Below are positions 54,448-61,376 of a stretch of 61,376 nucleotides of DNA, piece by piece; the first letter of the stretch is position 1, and each line of letters opens with the position of its first letter. The notes beneath the pieces were generated by a model. The model was not told the origin of the DNA. It did not search any database and saw only the letters and a list, made by a program, of their open reading frames with translations. A program made the translations under genes and the position numbers. The DNA is taken from NCBI GenBank assembly GCA_900319695.1, contig ONPN01000003.1, positions 1 through 61,376 of the forward strand, written 5' to 3'. The stretch comes from an uncultured Eubacteriales bacterium. GTDB lineage: Bacteria > Bacillota > Clostridia > Oscillospirales > Oscillospiraceae.

Positions 54448-54800
54448 GTGCGCCCGGCGAGCGCACGTTCTAAAGGGTGAAAGTCCCGAGACCTCCCGGC
54501 AGTGGTAAGGTCATAGCCAAAGCCAAGGGTGTCCGTCGCGAGGCGGAATCTGAAGGAAGGCGGAGGCAAAACTCGGGCCCGACGAACAGGAATCATGTCA
54601 GGCCGTAAGCGAGGGCAAGACTGCCAGACAAGCCAAAGCCCAATAGCTGCACGGAATCGCTTGCGGTAAACATGGCGGGTATAAGAGTGAAAGAATGTGT
54701 GAGTACCCGGGGAGGTCTCACAGGTGGCAAGGGCGGAAAAAAACGCTATCCTGGTGACAGCAATGAGCGGCTGGGAGCCGAGCCAGGCAATATTATTCCG
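54448..54800 (+). mobile_element. Truncated group IIC intron (5' ribozyme domain I remnant)
   Basis: The segment opens with GTGCGCCCGGCG and contains, in the right order and spacing, conserved class C intron blocks: TAAAGGGTGAAAGTCCCGAG, AAGGGTGTCCGT, CGGAATCTGAAGGAAG, and later TACCCGGGGAGGTCT. This matches the domain I core known from the Oceanobacillus iheyensis class C intron. No intron-encoded reverse transcriptase and no domain V/VI end follow; the sequence passes into an integrase fragment near 54800. It begins right behind a terminator stem, the usual insertion site of this class. The right boundary is approximate. Confidence 0.85.
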
Positions 54801-54828
54801 ATTTGCTGCTCATGCCGCCCTCCGCCCC

Positions 54829-55067
54829 TGATGATCCGCATAATTAAAGCCGCGATCTCGTCCGTCGAAGGCGTCAGGCTTCTGACGCCTCACTCGACCA
54901 GACACACCTATGTTTCACAGCTTCAGGCACAGGGTGTGGCGATCGAAACGATCCAGGCGCTTGTGGGCCATGCGGAAATCGATATGACGGAGCACTATCT
55001 GCATGTGCAAAACAAGGTCAAAGAAAACGCCGTAGAAAAGCTTGATGCACTTTTCAAGGTCAGCTGA
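54829..55067 (+). pseudogene. 3' fragment of a tyrosine recombinase/integrase
   Basis: About 78 codons show the C-terminal catalytic boxes of phage/ICE integrases: LTPHSTRHTYVSQL (His-x-x-Arg), LVGHAEIDMT and the nucleophile Tyr in TEHYLHVQNK. The core-binding domain and box I are missing; the upstream frame runs into intron RNA sequence. The fragment ends 190 bp from tRNA-Pro, a typical place for an integrase gene of an element inserted at a tRNA. Confidence 0.88.
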
Positions 55068-55110
55068 GCAGCATTTTGTGATAATATTTAAGTTTGTGGG
55101 CATAAAAAAA

Positions 55111-55133
55111 CACGGATTTCTGTCCAATCCGTG
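55111..55133 (+). terminator. Hairpin after the integrase fragment
   Basis: An 8-bp stem (55111-55118 with 55126-55133) follows the integrase stop by about 45 bp and is trailed by a T-rich stretch on the plus strand; an A-rich run precedes it, so it may work in both directions. Confidence 0.6.
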
Positions 55134-55159
55134 ATGATTTTTCTAATAGGTGAAAACCC

Positions 55160-55181
55160 AATTGTGGTCAAATTGTGGTCA
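55160..55181. repeat. Two abutting 11-bp direct repeats between integrase fragment and tRNA-Pro
   Basis: AATTGTGGTCA occurs twice in immediate succession. Position between an integrase end and a tRNA gene suggests integrase arm-binding sites or the remains of an attachment region. Confidence 0.6.
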
Positions 55182-55222
55182 AGCCATTTTTGAGAAGCTG
55201 CGAAGTTGCTTCAAAAAAGACG

Positions 55223-55258
55223 AAAAAGGCTTGATTTCTTTCGAAATCAAGCCTTTTT
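55223..55258 (-). terminator. Terminator of tRNA-Pro
   Basis: A 16-bp perfect stem with a 4-nt loop ends in T runs on both strands and directly abuts the 3' CCA of the leftward tRNA gene. It can act in both directions. Confidence 0.88.
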
Positions 55259-55259
55259 C

Positions 55260-55336
55260 TGGTCCGAGTGAGAAGATTCGAACTTCCGGCCTCTTGAACC
55301 CCATTCAAGCACGCTACCAACTGCGCTACACCCGGA
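55260..55336 (-). tRNA. tRNA-Pro (anticodon GGG)
   Basis: Reading leftward, 77 nt fold as a full cloverleaf: acceptor stem TCCGGGT with ACTCGGA (one G-U pair), D arm GCGCAGTTGGTAGCGT, anticodon stem CTTGA/TCAAG enclosing loop ATGGGGT (anticodon GGG), T arm with GTTCGAATC and an encoded CCA. Anticodon GGG reads proline codons CCC and CCU. Confidence 0.96.
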
Positions 55337-55352
55337 TCTCTTGCGCTCAATT

Positions 55353-55381
55353 ATATTAGCACAAAGCATTTTAAAATGCAA
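55353..55381 (-). promoter_or_regulatory. Promoter of tRNA-Pro
   Basis: On the minus strand, TTGCAT (55381-55376), a 17-bp spacer and TAATAT (55358-55353), placing the start about 10 bases before the tRNA 5' end. A/T-rich upstream sequence may act as an UP element. Confidence 0.75.
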
Positions 55382-55463
55382 GGTTTTTTTCGCGTTTTTT
55401 TAAGTTTTTTTCAAAAGCCGACCGAGAGCCTTAGCTTCCCTTGCTGGCTGCATTGAGTTACGG

Positions 55464-55492
55464 TTGCATTTTGGGGTGTGTTTTGCTATAAT
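55464..55492 (+). promoter_or_regulatory. Promoter of the capD-like gene
   Basis: TTGCAT (55464-55469), 17-bp spacer, TATAAT (55487-55492), giving a leader of about 65 bases before the ATG at 55564. Confidence 0.75.
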
Positions 55493-55563
55493 TCACTCTG
55501 CAACGCGCATTTTCTGCGCTGTCCGTTTTGCTTTTCAAACCTATCCTTCTCGGTGGTGGCCCT

Positions 55564-57468
55564 ATGATCGACAACAAGCGGCTTACAAAAAAACACTGGA
55601 TGAGCACGGCCGTACTTGTCCTGACGGATATCCTGCTGATCAACCTGACGGCTCTCGCCGCGCTCTATCTGCGAGTGGAGGATCAGATGGCGGTGGCGAC
55701 CTACCTCGGCTTCTTTGAGACGCTGCGCTTCTGCGCGCTGCCGGGGACGCTGCTCTCCCTGCTGCTGTTCAAATTCTTCAATCTATACAGCAGCCGCTGG
55801 GAGTACGCAGGCGAGAGGGAGCTCATCAACATCGGCCTGGCCTGTGCGGGCTCCGCCGCCCTCTATCGTGTGATCACTCTCGTCGGCAGCCGTAAGCTGC
55901 CGCGGAGCTTTCCCGTCATCTTCGCCATGCTGCTCTTCGTCTGCGTGGCCCTGGCGCGGTATCTTTTCCGAAGTGCGAGCCGTGAAGCCGAAAACAGGCG
56001 GCGCGGTCTCACACGAAAGCGCACCCTCGTCATCGGGGCAGGCACGGCGGGCGCCATGGCGATACGGGAATTTGACGAAAACCCCGGCTCCAAGAACAAG
56101 GCCGTCTGCCTCATCGACGACGACCCGGCCAAGCACGGAACGCGCATCCGCGGCGTTAAGGTGGTCGGCGGACGGGACATGATCGCAGACGCAATTGAGC
56201 GTTACCGTGTGGAGGAGATCATCTTCTGCATCCCCTCCGCGCCCTTGAGCGTGCGAAACGAAATCCTGGAGAGCTGCAGCGGCCTCGGTGTCACGCTCAA
56301 GGCCCTGCCCACACTCAGCCAGCTGGCAAACGGGGAGGTCACGCTCCAGCAGGTCCGCAGCGTCAGTATCGAGGATCTGCTCGGCCGCACACAGGTACAC
56401 ACCGACAACAACGCCATCGGCGAGAAGGTGCGCGGCAAAACCGTCCTGGTCACAGGCGGCGGCGGTTCTATCGGCAGCGAGCTCTGCCGTCAGCTCGCCG
56501 CGCTGGAACCCTCGCTGCTCATTATCTTTGACATCTACGAGAACAACGCCTACGACATCCAGATGGAGCTCAAGCGCCGCTACCCGGAGCTGAACCTGCT
56601 GGTGCTGATCGGCTCTGTGCGGGACGAGCAGCGTGTCCGCTTTGTGTTCGAGCGCTACCGCCCGGACGTGGTCTGCCACGCCGCCGCGCACAAGCATGTC
56701 CCCCTGATGGAGGACAGCCCTGCCGAGGCCATCAAGAACAATGTCTTCGGCACCTACAAGGTCGCAAAGGCGGCAGGGGATTACGGTACATCGCTCTTCA
56801 TCCTCATCTCCACCGACAAGGCGGTCAACCCCACCAACGTCATGGGCGCATCCAAACGCCTGTGCGAGATGATCGTACAGTCCATGAACGGCCGCAGCGA
56901 TACCCGCTACATTGCCGTGCGCTTCGGCAACGTCCTCGGCAGCAACGGCAGCGTGATCCCGCTATTCAAAAAACAGATCGCCGAGGGCGGCCCCGTCACG
57001 GTGACGGACAAGCGCGTTACCCGTTTCTTTATGACCATTCCCGAGGCGGTGTCTCTGATCCTACAGGCAGGGGCTTACGCGAAAGGCGGCGAGGTCTTCG
57101 TGCTCGACATGGGCAAGCCCGTGCGTATCGACGATATGGCGCGCAAGATGATCCGTCTCTCCGGATTTGAGCCGGACGTCGACATCAAGATCGTATACAC
57201 CGGCCTGCGCCCCGGCGAGAAACTCTATGAGGAGCTGCTGCTCAAGTCCGAGGGCCTGCAGAAGACCGACAACAGTCTCATTTACATCGGTCATCAGGTC
57301 ATGTATACGCCCGAGCAGATCGAGGAGAAACTCGACAGGCTGCGCGGGGTCCTCCTCGCGGAGAATCCTGAGGTGCGCGAGTGCGTCCTCTCCCTGATCG
57401 ACGAACCGGCCGACCCCATGTATGATGAGATCCCTGTCGAACATGAACGGGAGACCGTTGGGGCCTGA
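55564..57468 (+). CDS. Membrane-bound nucleotide-sugar 4,6-dehydratase (CapD/WbpM/FlaA1-PglF family)
   Basis: 634 residues from the ATG at 55564; an upstream TTG in the same frame at 55528 is less likely. Four N-terminal membrane helices (about residues 10-120) precede a Rossmann-like domain (VIGAGTAGAMA, about 157-167) and the SDR catalytic domain starting VTGGGGSIGSELCRQ (about 294). The active-site signature is STDKAVNPTNVMGASK, where Met replaces the usual SDR Tyr, as in WbpM and PglF. It should convert UDP-GlcNAc to the 4-keto-6-deoxy sugar used for surface glycans or protein glycosylation. Single-gene unit with its own promoter and terminator; possible partner of the distant glycan cluster. 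Confidence 0.93.
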   Translation: MIDNKRLTKKHWMSTAVLVLTDILLINLTALAALYLRVEDQMAVATYLGFFETLRFCALPGTLLSLLLFKFFNLYSSRWEYAGERELINIGLACAGSAALYRVITLVGSRKLPRSFPVIFAMLLFVCVALARYLFRSASREAENRRRGLTRKRTLVIGAGTAGAMAIREFDENPGSKNKAVCLIDDDPAKHGTRIRGVKVVGGRDMIADAIERYRVEEIIFCIPSAPLSVRNEILESCSGLGVTLKALPTLSQLANGEVTLQQVRSVSIEDLLGRTQVHTDNNAIGEKVRGKTVLVTGGGGSIGSELCRQLAALEPSLLIIFDIYENNAYDIQMELKRRYPELNLLVLIGSVRDEQRVRFVFERYRPDVVCHAAAHKHVPLMEDSPAEAIKNNVFGTYKVAKAAGDYGTSLFILISTDKAVNPTNVMGASKRLCEMIVQSMNGRSDTRYIAVRFGNVLGSNGSVIPLFKKQIAEGGPVTVTDKRVTRFFMTIPEAVSLILQAGAYAKGGEVFVLDMGKPVRIDDMARKMIRLSGFEPDVDIKIVYTGLRPGEKLYEELLLKSEGLQKTDNSLIYIGHQVMYTPEQIEEKLDRLRGVLLAENPEVRECVLSLIDEPADPMYDEIPVEHERETVGA

Positions 57469-57480
57469 TAGTAAAATAAG

Positions 57481-57515
57481 AATGAAGACCCGGGACAGAC
57501 TTGGGTCTTCATTTT
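57481..57515 (+). terminator. Terminator of the capD-like gene
   Basis: An 11-bp perfect stem (57481-57491 with 57503-57513) followed by TT and located 12 bp after the stop codon. Confidence 0.85.
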
Positions 57516-57521
57516 GAAATA

Positions 57522-57675
57522 TTAAGGCAACACCGCACAATCCGCCTGCGGCATCTCCTGGAAAATTTGTGCCCTGATTTCGTCACTTTTTCTTGAGGTA
57601 CACAAAGTACATCTGCGAACAGAACCCAAATTTTCTCAGGATCTGCTCTTGCCGAATTATGCGGTGTTGCCTTAA
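57522..57675. mobile_element. MITE-like 154-bp element with terminal inverted repeats
   Basis: Perfect 15-bp terminal inverted repeats (57522-57536 and 57661-57675, outer end TTAAGGCAACACCGC) extend imperfectly to about 20 bp. The interior has no convincing gene; a 65-codon leftward frame crossing it is explained by the element. It is outside the neighbouring genes and between terminator and promoter, as expected for a small non-autonomous insertion. No second copy is in this window. Confidence 0.7.
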
Positions 57676-57726
57676 CATAAAATGATTTACATAATAATAA
57701 AAACATGAAAAAAATTCTTCCAATAA

Positions 57727-57756
57727 TTGACTATATTGTATTAAATGTAGTATAAT
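57727..57756 (+). promoter_or_regulatory. Promoter of the Rrf2-family regulator
   Basis: TTGACT (57727-57732), 18-bp AT-rich spacer, TATAAT (57751-57756). The spacer is partly palindromic, so an autoregulatory operator may overlap it. Confidence 0.78.
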
Positions 57757-57822
57757 CGTATCAGCAATAATTCAGAATCAGACGCGCAGGACTCTGTGCG
57801 TTTGCGGGAAAGGAGCAAAGTA

Positions 57823-58230
57823 ATGCTGGTATCCACACGCGGGCGTTATGCGCTGCGCGTTATGATTGATCTGGCCGAGCATTCTGACGGCGCTTATGTC
57901 GCCATGAAGGAGGTAGCCCAGCGGCAGCAGATCTCCCTGAAATATCTGGAGCGTATCCTGCCGATGCTGGTCGAAGCGCGGCTGGTGGAAGGTGTGCGCG
58001 GAAAGGGCGGCGGCTATCGACTGACAAGGGAGCCGGACGAATACACACTCAACGACATCCTGCGGGCAGCGGAGGGCGATATTGCGCCGATCAGCTGCCT
58101 TGAAAAGGGTGCTCGCCCCTGCGAACGGGCCGGAGACTGCCGTACTCTGCCCATGTGGAAGGAGCTTAACACGCTGATCACGGACTACCTGAACAGCAAG
58201 ACCCTGGCTGATCTAATGAAGAAGAGCTGA
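57823..58230 (+). CDS. Rrf2-family transcriptional regulator with possible Fe-S cluster
   Basis: 135 residues from the ATG at 57823 (AAAGGAG upstream); a GTG nine codons earlier is open but unsupported. The winged helix spans residues 1-80 (STRGRYALRVMIDLA, ISLKYLERILPML, VRGKGGGYRLTR). Cys92, Cys100 and Cys106 lie where IscR has its three cluster ligands (92, 98, 104), so a [2Fe-2S] cluster is plausible, with slightly wider first spacing. No isc or suf genes are adjacent, so targets are unknown; regulation of its own promoter is likely from family knowledge. Confidence 0.92.
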   Translation: MLVSTRGRYALRVMIDLAEHSDGAYVAMKEVAQRQQISLKYLERILPMLVEARLVEGVRGKGGGYRLTREPDEYTLNDILRAAEGDIAPISCLEKGARPCERAGDCRTLPMWKELNTLITDYLNSKTLADLMKKS

Positions 58231-58236
58231 TAGAAG

Positions 58237-58267
58237 AACCCCCGCCGGATTCGTCCGGCGGGGGTTT
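58237..58267. terminator. Bidirectional terminator between convergent genes
   Basis: A perfect 13-bp GC-rich stem (58237-58249 with 58254-58266) capped by a UUCG tetraloop sits between the stops of the Rrf2 gene and the leftward transporter gene, with short T runs on both sides. Confidence 0.92.
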
Positions 58268-58284
58268 CGTATGATCGAGCTTTG

Positions 58285-59682
58285 TCAGCTCAACGTGGTG
58301 CCGGTAGCGAGACTCAGAACCAGGATGGTCATAATCGCAATCGGCGCGAGGTAGCGGATAATAAAGCCGTACAGCTTTGCCCAGCCGAAGCGCGCGCCGC
58401 TCTGACGGATCTCGCTGACGGCGCTCTCGGGCTTCCAGGCCCAGCCGACAAAGATGCAGCAGCCGAAGGCGCAGGCCGGGATCATGACGCGGTCGGTCAG
58501 AAACTCCATCGCGTCGCAGAACGCGGGGAAGCTCAGACCGTGCACGGGGTCGAACCATACGCCCTTGAGCGGGTAGGCCGCCTGGGAGCAGGTGTAGAGG
58601 CAGCCCAGCAGGAACAGCACAATGCAGAGCACGATGGTCGCGCCCTTGCGGGGGAGCTTGAAGCGCTCCGTCAGGAAGGCGACGACGCTCTCGATCAGGG
58701 AGATGCTGGAGGTCAGCGCCGCAAACAGGAGCAGCAGGTAGAACAGAACACCGAAGAAGCGGCCGCCCGGCATCTGCTGGAAGACGCCGGCGAGGGACAC
58801 GAACGCGAAGCCGCCGCCCTTGCCGACCTCACCCTCACCAATAGTGGCGAAGACCGCGGGCACAACGATGAAGCCCGCCAGCACCGCGACCAGCGTGTCC
58901 ATGCCGCAGATCAGGAGCGTGTTGCGCTCAATGTTCTCGGATTTGGACAGGTAGGAGCCGTAGGTGATCATGATGGCCATGCCGATGGACAGGGAGTAGA
59001 AGGCCTGGCCCAGCGCGGAGATGAAGGTGCTGAAGCTCAGCTTGGAGGCGTCGAAGGAGAGCATATAGGCCAGACCCTCCTGCGCGCCGGGCAGCGTCAC
59101 CGCACGGACCAGCAGGACGATCAGCAGCACAAACAGCAGGGGCATGCCGATCTTGTTGAACTTCTCAATGCCGCCCTCGACGCCGCGGATGATGATCACC
59201 GCGTTGAGGGTGATGAAGGCCGCGGCGAACAGGATCGCCGCCGTCGGGAAACCGGTCGTGCCGTCCGGGTGGAGGCCCAGCATGTTGTAGAAGTAGCCGA
59301 GGGGCTCGGCGTAAATCTGAGGCGCGTCGAAGGCATAGCCGAAGACGTAGCGCAGCACCCAGCCGCCGACATGGCTGTAGTAACTGGTGATGATGAACGC
59401 GCCCAGCACGCCGATCCAGCCGACCCAGGAGTAGCCTTTGTGGCCGAGACGGGTGAACGCGCCGACGACGTTGGACTGGCTGGCCCGGCCGACGGAGAGC
59501 TCCGTCATCATCAGCGGCACGCCGAGCAGGAGCACCACCGCCAGATAGACCAGCAGGAAGGTCCCGCCGCCGCCCTCATAGGCCCTGCCGGGAAACTTCC
59601 AGATATTGCCGAGACCAACGGCGGAGCCCGCCGCCGCCAGAATGAAGCCAAGTTTGCTTCCCCATTGTGCGCGTGAATCCAT
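58285..59682 (-). CDS. Sodium-dependent transporter, NSS (SNF) family
   Basis: 465 residues. The first membrane segment carries the NSS signature GSAVGLGNIWKFPGR (about residues 19-33) that forms the Na+ and substrate sites; AFYSLSIGMAIMITYGSY matches transmembrane segment 6. About 11-12 membrane segments are apparent, consistent with bacterial NSS members of the MhsT/Tyt1 type. It likely imports an amino acid with Na+; the substrate cannot be named. It has its own promoter and shared terminator. Confidence 0.94.
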   Translation of the reverse strand: MDSRAQWGSKLGFILAAAGSAVGLGNIWKFPGRAYEGGGGTFLLVYLAVVLLLGVPLMMTELSVGRASQSNVVGAFTRLGHKGYSWVGWIGVLGAFIITSYYSHVGGWVLRYVFGYAFDAPQIYAEPLGYFYNMLGLHPDGTTGFPTAAILFAAAFITLNAVIIIRGVEGGIEKFNKIGMPLLFVLLIVLLVRAVTLPGAQEGLAYMLSFDASKLSFSTFISALGQAFYSLSIGMAIMITYGSYLSKSENIERNTLLICGMDTLVAVLAGFIVVPAVFATIGEGEVGKGGGFAFVSLAGVFQQMPGGRFFGVLFYLLLLFAALTSSISLIESVVAFLTERFKLPRKGATIVLCIVLFLLGCLYTCSQAAYPLKGVWFDPVHGLSFPAFCDAMEFLTDRVMIPACAFGCCIFVGWAWKPESAVSEIRQSGARFGWAKLYGFIIRYLAPIAIMTILVLSLATGTTLS

Positions 59683-59718
59683 GTCAATTCTCCTTGTCGT
59701 TTATTGTCAAACATTCAT

Positions 59719-59747
59719 ATTATACCGGGGAAAGCGCTTCCTGTCAA
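59719..59747 (-). promoter_or_regulatory. Promoter of the NSS transporter
   Basis: On the minus strand, TTGACA (59747-59742), 17-bp spacer, TATAAT (59724-59719): a near-consensus sigma-A promoter. The spacer contains GGAAGCGCTTTCC, a 13-base palindrome that could be an operator. Confidence 0.88.
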
Positions 59748-59766
59748 TTCCCGCAGAGATTAAAAG

Positions 59767-59794
59767 AAAGAGAACGCCGGATGGCGTTCTCTTT
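59767..59794 (-). terminator. Terminator of the carboxypeptidase gene
   Basis: A perfect 12-bp stem (59767-59778 with 59783-59794), 4-nt loop, followed on the minus strand by a T-rich run, 8 bp after the leftward stop codon. Confidence 0.88.
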
Positions 59795-59802
59795 TACCAC
59801 AG

Positions 59803-60633
59803 TTATTCGATCGGCTCGTAGTACTGCTCCAGGTATTCCTCCAGCGTGAGGCCGAGATCGCGGATTTCACGCGCCGCCTCCACACCCACATAGCGGTAAT
59901 GCCAGGGCTCGTAGATGATGCCGGTGATGTCGCTCTTGTCGTTGGGGTAGCGCAGGATGAAGCCGTAGTCCCAGCAGTGCTCCATCAGCCACTTCTGGGT
60001 GGGCATGTTCTCCTGCTCCTCGTTGAGATAGGGGTAGTTGTAGTCGATGATGTCCGCGGCGAGACCGAGCTGATGCTCGCTCGTCCCGGGCACGGCCACC
60101 GACATGGCGGCAATGGCCGGGGCCTCCGCCGGATCCACGCCCTCCTCATTGATCAGCTTGGCGAGCTTGTTGTTGAACAGGTTTTCCTGCTTCTCCATCG
60201 TGCGGTAGCCCGAGCAGAGGAAGGGGGCGTTGCCCGCCTCCGCGCAGTCCAGCATCATCTGCCAGGCCGCGTCCGCCGCCCGCGCGTCCATGTACTGATC
60301 GTCATCATAGCCCCAGGTCACCTGCTTGAGCTCCGGCTCGTAGCCCTCCTCCATCGGATGCCAGGGGTTGACCAGCGTCAGCAGTTCCGTCCGCTTGCGC
60401 AGGGCGGGCGTAGGTTCTGGGGTCGGTTCGGGCGTGGGTTCCGGAGTAGGCTCGGGCGTTGGCTCTGGGCTTGGTTCGGGCGTGGACTCCGGGGTCTCGA
60501 CAGGCGCGTACACCGCAAGCCCTCCCGCAAGCGCCGTGTCCATCAGCCGCAGCGTAAAGATGCCGACCAGCCCCGCAAGCAGCAGGACGAGCAGGACCAG
60601 AATCACCGCTCTGTTTTTCGTGTTAAAATTCAA
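59803..60633 (-). CDS. D-alanyl-D-alanine carboxypeptidase, M15B (VanY-like)
   Basis: 276 residues. An N-terminal membrane anchor (residues 9-31) leads to a Thr-Pro-Glu-Pro linker of about seven units (50-77), then the zinc peptidase domain. SEHQLGLAADI (His and Asp ligands) and EPWHYRYVG (catalytic Glu and third zinc ligand) are the M15B motifs; CSGYRTMEKQENLF is the typical substrate-binding strand. It trims the terminal D-Ala of peptidoglycan stems outside the membrane. It lies 12 bp after mntP and probably shares its promoter. No van resistance genes are nearby, so this is likely a housekeeping enzyme. Confidence 0.94.
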   Translation of the reverse strand: MNFNTKNRAVILVLLVLLLAGLVGIFTLRLMDTALAGGLAVYAPVETPESTPEPSPEPTPEPTPEPTPEPTPEPTPALRKRTELLTLVNPWHPMEEGYEPELKQVTWGYDDDQYMDARAADAAWQMMLDCAEAGNAPFLCSGYRTMEKQENLFNNKLAKLINEEGVDPAEAPAIAAMSVAVPGTSEHQLGLAADIIDYNYPYLNEEQENMPTQKWLMEHCWDYGFILRYPNDKSDITGIIYEPWHYRYVGVEAAREIRDLGLTLEEYLEQYYEPIE

Positions 60634-60645
60634 ATGACAGCGCTC

Positions 60646-61209
60646 CTAAAACAGTTTGACGATGCCGAGGTGCTCCAGCAGGATCTTCATGCCGATCCCA
60701 ATGAGGATCACGCCGCCCGCGATCTCCGCTTTGGCCCGGTACCTGAGACCGAAGACATGGCCGATATAGACGCCAACGGCCGAAATCAAAAAGGTCGTCA
60801 CGCCGATGAGACTCGCCGCGGGCACGATGCGCACCTGCAGGAAGGCGAAGGTCACGCCGACGGCCAGAGCGTCGATGCTGGTGGCCACGGCGAGCAGCAC
60901 CATGGCCTTGAAGCCGAGATCATCGTTTAATTCCTCGGCCTTGTTCGCCTCGCGTATCATGCTCAGTCCGATGATGGTGAGCAGGGCGAAGGCGATCCAG
61001 TGGTCGACGCTCTCAATAATATGCTCAAAGCGGTAGCCCAGCGCCCAGCCGATCAGCGGCATCAGCGCCTGAAAGCCGCCAAAGTAGAGGCCGACCAGCG
61101 CGGCGTGCCTCGCGCCCAGCTTCTTGATACTGAGACCCTTACAGATCGAGACCGCAAAGGCGTCCATGCTCAGCCCCACGGCAATCAGCAGCAGTTCCGG
61201 AAAACTCAT
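60646..61209 (-). CDS. mntP: Manganese efflux pump MntP
   Basis: 187 residues from the ATG at 61209 (GGAGAAAAACAA upstream; the frame is open 33 codons further across the promoter). Six membrane segments are apparent. The two halves carry [15 protein letters not shown] and [14 protein letters not shown] with conserved membrane aspartates, the MntP hallmark. It exports Mn2+. The leader is only about 25 nt, so there is no room for a yybP-ykoY manganese riboswitch. Confidence 0.95.
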   Translation of the reverse strand: MSFPELLLIAVGLSMDAFAVSICKGLSIKKLGARHAALVGLYFGGFQALMPLIGWALGYRFEHIIESVDHWIAFALLTIIGLSMIREANKAEELNDDLGFKAMVLLAVATSIDALAVGVTFAFLQVRIVPAASLIGVTTFLISAVGVYIGHVFGLRYRAKAEIAGGVILIGIGMKILLEHLGIVKLF

Positions 61210-61239
61210 TTGTTTTTCTCCTTGGTTTGAATTATCGAA

Positions 61240-61268
61240 ACTGTACAACAAGTTTACAGAAAAGTCAA
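61240..61268 (-). promoter_or_regulatory. Promoter of mntP
   Basis: On the minus strand, TTGACT (61268-61263), 17-bp spacer, TACAGT (61245-61240), ending about 30 bases before the mntP ATG. Confidence 0.78.
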
Positions 61269-61333
61269 GGAAAGTGTTTACCTTGGGTATATGATAAGAA
61301 TAGTACAAATCCAGCGCGAAAGGAAGGAAAACA

Positions 61334-61376
61334 ATGAACGAAGTCTATGAACTGCTCAAAAAGGCCGGGACCTATT
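61334..61376 (+). CDS. Start of a probable pyridoxamine 5'-phosphate oxidase-like protein (partial)
   Basis: Fourteen codons ([14 protein letters not shown]) follow an AGGAAGGAAAAC ribosome site and run off the window. This opening is typical of short FMN-binding, PNPOx-like proteins of anaerobes, but the fragment is too short for certainty. Confidence 0.55.
   Translation, partial: MNEVYELLKKAGTY

Noticed and set aside
55168-55350. Leftward 60-codon frame over the tRNA
   Set aside because: It is the well-known chance translation of a tRNA gene; the cloverleaf accounts for the sequence.
57509-57706. Leftward 65-codon gene between capD-like and Rrf2 genes
   Set aside because: It spans a TIR-bounded repeat element and starts from a non-ATG codon without a ribosome site.
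58282-59676. Plus-strand frame of 464 codons over the NSS transporter
   Set aside because: Exact shadow of a transporter with clear membrane segments and NSS motifs; the plus-strand product is His/Asp/Gln-rich with no family resemblance.
61210-61300. Manganese riboswitch upstream of mntP
   Set aside because: The promoter leaves only about 25 nt of leader, far too short for a yybP-ykoY aptamer.

Overview
The window reads as one chromosomal segment of a GC-rich, Gram-positive anaerobe of the class Clostridia, probably an Oscillospiraceae-type gut bacterium. This is inferred from strong GGAGG ribosome sites, clean TTGAca/TATAAT promoters, a class C group II intron remnant, an Rrf2/NSS/MntP gene set and the absence of outer-membrane genes. 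The species cannot be named from the sequence alone.

Bases 1-16928 form a leftward surface-glycan cluster with overlapping or nearly touching genes. It encodes synthesis of a CDP-3,6-dideoxyhexose (RfbF, RfbG, the RfbH/E1-type dehydrase), two complete split transketolase pairs, an SDR oxidoreductase, a Nudix hydrolase, four glycosyltransferases, an unusual aldolase-glycosyltransferase fusion and an ABC-2 export permease cut by the window edge. A DEAH helicase with four helicase-associated repeats lies at its upstream end. I infer that the cluster makes and exports a glycan carrying a branched or chain-extended deoxysugar.

Bases 17224-19011 hold recombination genes: an intact serine recombinase, a decayed tyrosine recombinase and, between them and the next locus, a strong promoter enclosed by perfect 32-bp inverted repeats. 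This has the structure of an invertible (phase-variable) promoter and currently points right.

Bases 19142-54373 are the most striking part. Two exported TPR proteins are followed by one uninterrupted 10,685-codon gene for a secreted, very acidic, Gly/Ala-rich beta-solenoid giant protein resembling LktA/filamentous-adhesin proteins. It has low-complexity tracts, a 600-residue helical insert, an 820-residue coiled coil and no recognised wall anchor. The switch, the TPR proteins and the giant protein together look like a phase-variable surface or secreted fibre system.

Bases 54374-55381 are a junction of mobile remnants: the terminator of the giant gene, a truncated group IIC intron inserted just after it, a 3' fragment of a tyrosine integrase, and tRNA-Pro(GGG). 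The rest is ordinary: a CapD/FlaA1-type nucleotide-sugar dehydratase, a MITE-like 154-bp repeat, an Rrf2 regulator with three cysteines, an NSS-family sodium symporter, a VanY-like D,D-carboxypeptidase, the manganese exporter MntP, and the start of a probable pyridoxamine-phosphate-oxidase-like gene.
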